A DNA stretch of 64,000 nucleotides from Symsagittifera roscoffensis (Eukaryota > Xenacoelomorpha > Acoela > Convolutidae). The notes under the pieces were generated by a model. It was not told the origin of the DNA. It was given only the letters and a program-made list of their open reading frames with translations, and ran no database searches. Made by a program: the position numbers and the translations under genes. This document shows, one piece after another, positions 60,401-64,000 of the stretch; positions within the stretch are counted from its first letter, which is position 1, and the number at the start of each line of letters is the position of its first letter. The stretch lies in contig NC_087063.1 of NCBI RefSeq assembly GCF_963678635.1, forward strand, positions 83,625,574 through 83,689,573, written 5' to 3'.

Positions 60401-60461
60401 TTGGACTGCAGGCAAAAAATCTTGCATTACCAGACACCTTAAGTCGAAATACACCACCTGA
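54432..60461 (+). CDS. Ty3-type gag-pol polyprotein (gag, protease, RT, RNase H)
   Basis: A single 2009-codon frame. Residues 1-600 are a Gln/Asn-rich, unrecognised N-terminus. About 600-770 match the retrotransposon gag capsid domain (PLMVFTGTDPEYSVEDYL, then DGAAQKWF). A CX2CX4HX4C knuckle is at 842-855. Next comes a long Asn/Arg/Ser/Tyr-rich stretch (about 905-1080). The aspartic protease motif LIDSGAES has its Asp at 1229. Reverse transcriptase spans about 1555-1790, with Asp 1674 in TADMNSAYNQ and YLDD at 1737-1740. RNase H starts with CDAS, Asp 1886. All these catalytic residues are present. Gag and pol share one frame with no stop between, unlike elements that use a frameshift there. 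The frame is lost just before the end of RNase H, at a run of six A (60414-60419); the natural sequence continues in another frame. Confidence 0.9.
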   Translation: MSSTHTPGEETPDDDEIFPFIVDADTDRGQHIFCQNLLVNLFEPGISPCKTEFPDVKTKRQIIDHYLKDICNITQQYGIYSIEFTSPNHNNRKYTIQTDDLDLEFSKVFSEYIKSIQYHNSQRANSIFTNEVFAIIYSYISILENEIPITNVSPKETSKHLKVRHEITLLSSYLNIIKENFTKDDVSQHTKHDLQKILAWFIIDYFTHNIDLIAQARKNFRPQNSNDDTAITEQSDYVWDPEWSHPAFISFPQSISSQAIGTISYIRDYVRVIPLTIDATPLNYNTILPDTQNNSLNSTVIHNENLNGTRNLTQQDIQTPSHFINEEIVHTTTTQQSISPIRPNLTTPRNTNPSQTQVTLQSTVKPSVAPKYLHMDYQTYRPMTIPPKTRKTFTRNNFADHNYNYTHPSKTYNQPQRNFNQYTRSRNWDNPMAQPNSTNFQTNPPRDHSENYPFFQQNKNKKQTSYQMDYLSSDDDFLQPDIFAQNTQEYRRQGIQRTRTNHRNFSPQPIDAQNQQPIQQQNPINTQSFQPIQQQNPMTAHSYQPSQMQNEIPLPYYLQQHEITRNQLSNFSQMPNAAESLQMTMNPYLMGGSSITSNKPLMVFTGTDPEYSVEDYLNAVTANLILNIGPEPINTPLHQNWIHRRTALIQTTLDGAAQKWFSVLPLEIKSNWKRFTQEFSKMFDSERNKQQQRVLCNEIRRLPNETIKQIAVRIETLVRKAYSLNTHDYKNTKMTEILMMTLTPQLRKIAIKKRASHPSSIREPDLDFRKLVDKLEQAEITMKLEETENLKLQYVNRIETTPTNINNIQESETDLVEKITEILNIYEKNPNFKGKPSFKKWCNYCRRYGHSISECRQKQQDNQNKPQKYKEPNKSFYQYMKKDQNLPNKTVHSNNSSGKPLPNNTNYTRNQSPYNSSYRGRSPERRNTYNSSQNHYNRPNSRNNYSRSNSNTQRFVSRSNSQSRNNYYPNNQSRNSSYNRNRNYSYNRNRSYSNNRNQNYPNNRSRNNSYNRSNYNRPNNNYQNRSRNNSQNRHPSYNNRYRNYSQSPHRNNNNYNNSNNRHRSSTPKHQRQINQVQSNPETTSDPPGIDDTVTDTLQLNQINCTSSDSESDTENTLSINMIKVENDYESVIYEQPFSSHIYENQSEFLQNYYTTPINSTPTTQETNEINTTDQTNKNTKTKCLNTNHIYQNIQKEQPKEKIWTIPFLLESPRNKEFQPPDLEIDFLIDSGAESNIINIPTWNEIKTLHPKLIPLETSSKLATAQGSTLINYGKIQLFLLPTRTMEQSKILNKPFKQIFHITDIKYNIIGIPFISKYIPTINILNSKILIKDKYTKTKETSLTFFQRLNKQPPFFSKFYPIFNKQRKHLKPLSGNIYNFSIKQVHQYNKEQNKQKFYMSEFEFKPIHKFFKITISSIKYLKNSNSDIISLHVYNNTPYQVTLPLGLLGYCETNATISPIHEKAYRVNNILQLLDICQSTILNEELSINNIISNENRNTDYFTKTPYFKPTFNISNYTEDQQKFLTMFNFQHSQITQDEFEKLAKQLIKYSSVYATSKFDVGKISSSLHLPLKPDAVFKKQRASKVPIHLHDKVNRLLDILEQYNIISPVNKEEQPKGNTFINPVIILAKGESLKIVLDARYLNSLIDESKCNWPIEPIQVILTKINGKYFTTADMNSAYNQMPLDEQSRRLTQFVIGNQQYEFNRLFYGISIGPAAFSAFMSKIFRPLILKKNAITYLDDVFMQSQTKDEMFNVLEKYHQILQNENLKAAPDKSHFFLTRVKFLGHNIERKTITPLKSRIDAIQKLQPPTNKKKIQEFLGMLNFLSKYVYKMQLYLRPFYNILRQQNNFEWNTEHQTRFEEIKKLLTEQISNTIPDSNQPFYAMCDASNFGIGAALLQSHNGTNKMNLISANSRLFTQAELRLSTLMRECTAIIYTLTEYEFLILGSKHPTVLFTDHKPIIFLFTQKSNPNHRVYRFQLILMKFPNLHIVWTAGKKSCITRHLKSKYTT

Positions 60462-61287
60462 ATTACTTACACGAAAAACAACAGTTGAAATACCCAAAAA
60501 CATAAAATTCTACCTTGCAGAAAACGAAACATCACCCCGATTGGAATGCAAATATGCAGTAAAAACTGATATTGAACAATCACAAATAAATAATTTACAA
60601 CATTTCCCACTTTATTTAGATTGTCAAAATAATCATTATGAAGTTGATCTACTTGGAACATCAACTTTCAAACCAATCCCATATTCTCAATGGATCAAAA
60701 ATAACACCCAACAAAAACGAACAAAACAACATCCGCCTAAAAAAGACTATTTTCCACTAATTGAAAAAGAAGATTTAACTGATAAAATAAATTTATCAGG
60801 ACCACAAACAAATGATTCAAAATACACAATAAATCAAGTTTTTGACCTTCACGACCCACTTGACACAATACCCTTATCTAAATTAGAAATCGAAAACATT
60901 TTTCTCCCCCCAACAGAAACAATTACAATTTCAACACTGAAACAATATCAAAACCTTGACCCAGTAATTCGACAACTGAAATCATGGCACAAATATAAAA
61001 CTAAACCTATCAAAGCAGATTCAACCATTCTAGGAAACAAAACACTCCTCCGATACTTTCGCAAATTTAACAACACAACAATTAACGAAAATACAGACCT
61101 TTTAGAGTATAACCTGAATGAATCTACAGTTCCATGTCTCCCTTTAAGTATGATTCTTATAGCTTTTAATATTTCACATATACAAAATATTAAAGGACAC
61201 TCTGGATCAGAAAAAAACATATTCAAATTTTATACAAAATTTTTACTTCCCAAATGCACCAATTTGGATAAAAGTACTATGCAATGA
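60421..61287 (+). pseudogene. Pol segment: RNase H end to integrase zinc region, frame-shifted
   Basis: Immediately after the A-run the +1 frame reads ALPDTLSRN, the usual end of Ty3 RNase H and its tether. It then runs open to a stop at 61285. The last part carries the histidines of the integrase HHCC zinc site (ISHIQNIKGHSG). The two cysteines (C at 61280, then C two residues on) lie in yet another frame. The shift coincides with a run of five T (61240-61244). Both breaks sit in homopolymers, so sequencing error, mutation or programmed shifting are all possible. Confidence 0.75.
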
Positions 61288-62656
61288 TTGTATAGTATGT
61301 CAACTAAATAAACCTTACCCAAATCAAAAACAAATAGCACAAAAACAAGATTTTAAAGGACAAAGTTTGTACTTTAACCATCGTATCTCATTTGATACTA
61401 AGGGACCAATTTCACCCTCATCAGAAGGAAACTCCTACATTATGGTAATTGTTGACGCATTTACACATTATGTAGCACTTAACCCAGTACCACATTGTAA
61501 CGCTTATTACGCTTACACAACACTCTATGAACACTGGATAGCAAAATTCGGACTACCAGAAATTTTAGTTACAGACAACGGTACAGAATTCATAAATAAT
61601 GAAATTATCACACTATGTCATTTATATAACATTAAACACAAACCACGTACATCTCATGCACCTTGGACAAACGGCTTAGTCGAAGGTATGAACCGTTCAT
61701 TACAAGAATATCTTAGATGTATCATCAACGGAAATGATACAAAATATACCGAATGGTCAGCAGATGTAAAATTATTTCCCTTAGCATATAATTCACAAAT
61801 AACGACAACTTTAGGAATGTCACCATACGAAATGGTTTTTAACCAAAAGCCACGCAAACCAATAATGTTTACAGCAAATTCTCATAAAAACGCACAAGGT
61901 TATTGTCAACCAAATAAAGACTCAATTTGTTATAACCTACCTTTACATACACATGATGAAGATCATTTTCATCACCCACAAATTCTTAAACTAGCCTCCG
62001 GTACACACACCGAATGGATTCTAAATAGAGATAAAAAACACAATGAAATTTATCAAAAAATAACAAAAAAGTTATTACAAAGACAAAACATCAATGAACA
62101 AATCAATTCACGTTTTACACCAGCCTCCGATTTAAAAATTGGAACATTTGTTTTAATACCTAATTTTAATACTCAAAAAGGAATTTCTAAAAAATTACAA
62201 CCCCTTCGAAAAGGACCATACCAAATAATTGCAAAACCCACTGATGTCACATATAAAATTACCGACTCAAACACAAAAGAAATCGTTCAACATCGAAACA
62301 ACCTATTACCTTATTACCCAAAAGAATACGCACTCCGCGAATTAACTCAATTATATTCTTTCACAGGATTAAAAATCATTCAAAATGAACCACATCTGAA
62401 AAACACAGAACAAAATGATAACCCCACCGAAAATCAAAACACAAAACCAACCGCCACCAAAAACAATACACAAAACCATAAAGAATCTACAAAACAAAGA
62501 AAAAATAGAAAAATGACAGAACAAATAATACCCCAAGAAGAAATAGACAAATCTGAACATAGAAAGACAACAAGACTCCGAAATCAACCACGTAAAAACT
62601 ACAAAATGTTCATCCCCCAATCTAAAATATTAAAGAAAGTAGAATTTAAAAAGTAA
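61245..62656 (+). CDS. Pol segment: integrase catalytic core and GPY/F module
   Basis: The frame is open from about 61245; there is no natural ATG, because it is the continuation of pol. Catalytic Asp codons are at 61394 (SFDTKG) and 61574 (VTDNGTEF), and Glu at 61682 (VEGMNR): a DD35E arrangement, all three present. The C-terminal module LQPLRKGPYQII (about 62195-62230) is the GPY/F domain of Ty3-type integrases. After it comes a basic, low-complexity tail ending KKVEFKK. It integrates element cDNA in the family; here expression depends on passing the two upstream frame breaks. Confidence 0.85.
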
Positions 62657-63483
62657 TTTTAAGATTTCATACTTCACAATCTTGAAACCTCCGTAACATT
62701 TTTCATTTCAATTTTTCAAAATAACATGCTCACAAGTACGCAATAATTCTAGTTCAAAATAGACCAATAGGATTCATCCAATCCGCCACTTTCTCTAACT
62801 CAAACTAAGATCAATTAGACGAATAATCTAGAACTCCAGGCACATCTCTAACTATAACTTTACAACCTCCAGGTCAAAAATAAGCAAATCACTCCAACTT
62901 GACAGCTAAAATAAATATCACCATAATACCGTACCCCTCCCTTATCTAATAACCCAAAGATCAACAATATTTCCCCAACTCAGACCACGAATACCCCCAA
63001 AACAAATTTGATAACTTAGCCTAAAGTAACAAAATGAAGATTTTAATTAGCCTAAAGTATAAAAATCTCACCATACCCCGGATCATTTGACAAACAAAAA
63101 TAAAGAAAAAGACGACCTCCCAGTCACCATGAAAATTGCCCCCAACAAATTTTTACAAAACTCAACCCACTTGTCAAAAAACTAATAAATAATCCGACCA
63201 CACTAGAAAATCGCCTCAAACAGCAAAAAATATTCGACCAAGAGACCATTTCTTAAATGCTCTTCTCTCAAACAGTTGCTCAAATACTTATAAATTTTAA
63301 ACATTTTTTTTCAATACTTGAAGCCTTTATAATATTTCTTTTTGATATACTTGAATCTTTTCTAATAATCCTAATCATTTTTTGTAACATTTTTTAAATT
63401 TTCTACACTATTCTCGAACTATTCCTCCAACTTTCCAAAACCCTTGAATATATCCACAGGTACGATTTTAACAACTTGTCTAA
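62657..63483 (+). other. Retrotransposon region between pol and the next ORFs
   Basis: About 0.8 kb with no long frame. It keeps the A/C-rich sense bias of the element, so it is part of it. It may hold splice sites for a subgenomic transcript, for example YAG sites such as TATCCACAG at 63460. Confidence 0.5.
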
Positions 63484-63753
63484 ATGATACGAACAATTTT
63501 CAGTAGAACCGATATTTTTTTATTGTTTGTAATTTTCATAACATTTTTATCATCCCTCATTTTGACCATCTGTAAATGTATAAAGAAAGCAATCCTCACA
63601 TTTGCCCTAGCAACAGTCCTTCTAATTCTTTTTTTTTGGAAGAATATTATAATAAACACAAAATTTCTCACTAAAGTAATAATTCAAAAAACCATCAAAA
63701 ATTGCTACCCAACAGTCACAGCATCAGTCTTCACCGACATCATCCCAAGATAA
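63484..63753 (+). CDS. Small two-membrane-segment ORF after pol
   Basis: Eighty-nine codons. A hydrophobic stretch (IFLLFVIFITFLSSLILTI) is followed by CKCIKK and a second stretch (AILTFALATVLLILFFW), then a basic tail. Position after pol is where some Ty3-type elements carry an env-like gene, but the ORF is far too short for a standard envelope and I see no cleavage or fusion signature. T-rich DNA can produce such frames by chance, so confidence is limited. Confidence 0.4.
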   Translation: MIRTIFSRTDIFLLFVIFITFLSSLILTICKCIKKAILTFALATVLLILFFWKNIIINTKFLTKVIIQKTIKNCYPTVTASVFTDIIPR

Positions 63754-64000
63754 CCAAACACCACCTTCAACTACTCAAAATCCTCAAACGTCTACACGAA
63801 TTTCTTTTCAAGACAATCCATACACTTTTGAAGAACGACATACTCGTTTATCAGAACCACTAGAACCAGTCCAACGACAAGCACCTTTAAGCGAACCAAC
63901 ATATAACCTATACCCAACACTACCACAACAACTAAGTAGAATAAGAAATTCTAGTCAAAGCCAAAATACAGTCGAAATAAATAGACAAATTATACATCCT
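63683..64000 (+). CDS. Open Gln/Ser/Pro-rich frame running off the window
   Basis: Open from a stop at 63680 to the window end, with no ATG near the start. It overlaps the two-membrane-segment ORF in the next frame. Composition is Gln, Ser, Pro, Thr-rich with pieces such as RISFQDNPYTFEERHTRL. It keeps the A-rich codon bias of gag-pol. It could be a spliced exon or the second part of a shifted ORF. No family recognised. Confidence 0.45.

Larger units (their letters stand above)
52439..64000 (+). mobile_element. Ty3-type LTR retrotransposon, 5' part (continues past the window)
   Basis: In order: 5' LTR (52439-52736), possible primer site, a long leader, a small basic ORF (53990), gag-pol with CCHC knuckle, protease, reverse transcriptase and RNase H (54432-60461), the integrase region (60421-62656) and post-pol ORFs. 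Integrase after RNase H marks the Ty3/Gypsy order. The sense strand is strikingly A-rich compared with the host DNA. At least 11.5 kb are present without a 3' LTR, so the element is unusually long. A related LTR fragment is at 28456-28744. Confidence 0.88.

Noticed and set aside
61367-61369. Start codon of a separate integrase gene
   Set aside because: The codon is TTG (Leu) inside a frame open from about 61245; integrase is the continuation of pol, not an independent gene.

Overview
The window is animal nuclear DNA of roughly 35-40% GC. It has spliceosomal introns with GT..AG borders, AATAAA poly(A) signals, a WASP-interacting (WIP/verprolin) gene and many transposable elements. I cannot name the phylum. 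A short TTAGGG-type tract at 34.4 kb and the mix of hAT, mariner-like, BEL/Pao and Ty3 elements fit an invertebrate metazoan. Two runs of 200 N mark scaffold gaps.

Layout. At 0-4 kb, on the + strand, are the last four coding exons of a WIP-family actin regulator. At 4.5-8.6 kb, also +, is a complete two-exon gene for an unrecognised proline-rich, charged protein. At 8.6-11.7 kb I see no gene. At 11.7-13.3 kb, on the - strand, is a complete four-exon gene for a 97-residue protein resembling a degenerate EF-hand pair; one exon is a 6-nt microexon. From 13.3 to 35.4 kb the sequence is mainly transposon debris: miniature inverted-repeat elements (MITEs), a decayed BEL/Pao element (18.8-23.5 kb), an inverted fragment of a Ty3-type LTR (28.5 kb), a duplicated 1-kb segment, and minisatellites invaded by an inverted-repeat element. 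At 35.4-50.4 kb is a satellite of about 118 tandem copies of a 125-bp unit. At 50.9-51.3 kb lies a separate intact MITE of the family that gave rise to the satellite. From 52.4 kb to the window end is the 5' part of a large, recent-looking Ty3-type LTR retrotransposon: LTR, leader, a small basic ORF, a 2009-codon gag-pol ORF, the rest of pol broken by two frame changes, and further ORFs beyond pol.

The main discovery is how the satellite arose. A hAT-type MITE carries its left inverted repeat and left target-site copy (AAACAAAC) at 35.4 kb. The right target-site copy (AAACAAAT) is 15 kb away at the far end of the array. The repeated unit is the right-hand 118 bp of the MITE plus 7 bp of the target-site duplication. 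One insertion therefore appears to have been amplified in place, starting at a CAAA microhomology and then growing by block duplications of 7, 13, 16 and 19 units.

The host genes do not form a pathway that I can show. The WIP gene and the following proline-rich gene are only 0.7 kb apart and on the same strand, so they may share regulation or ancestry, but the sequence does not prove it. Everything is read by eye, so exon calls rest on splice consensus, phase and protein similarity rather than transcript data.
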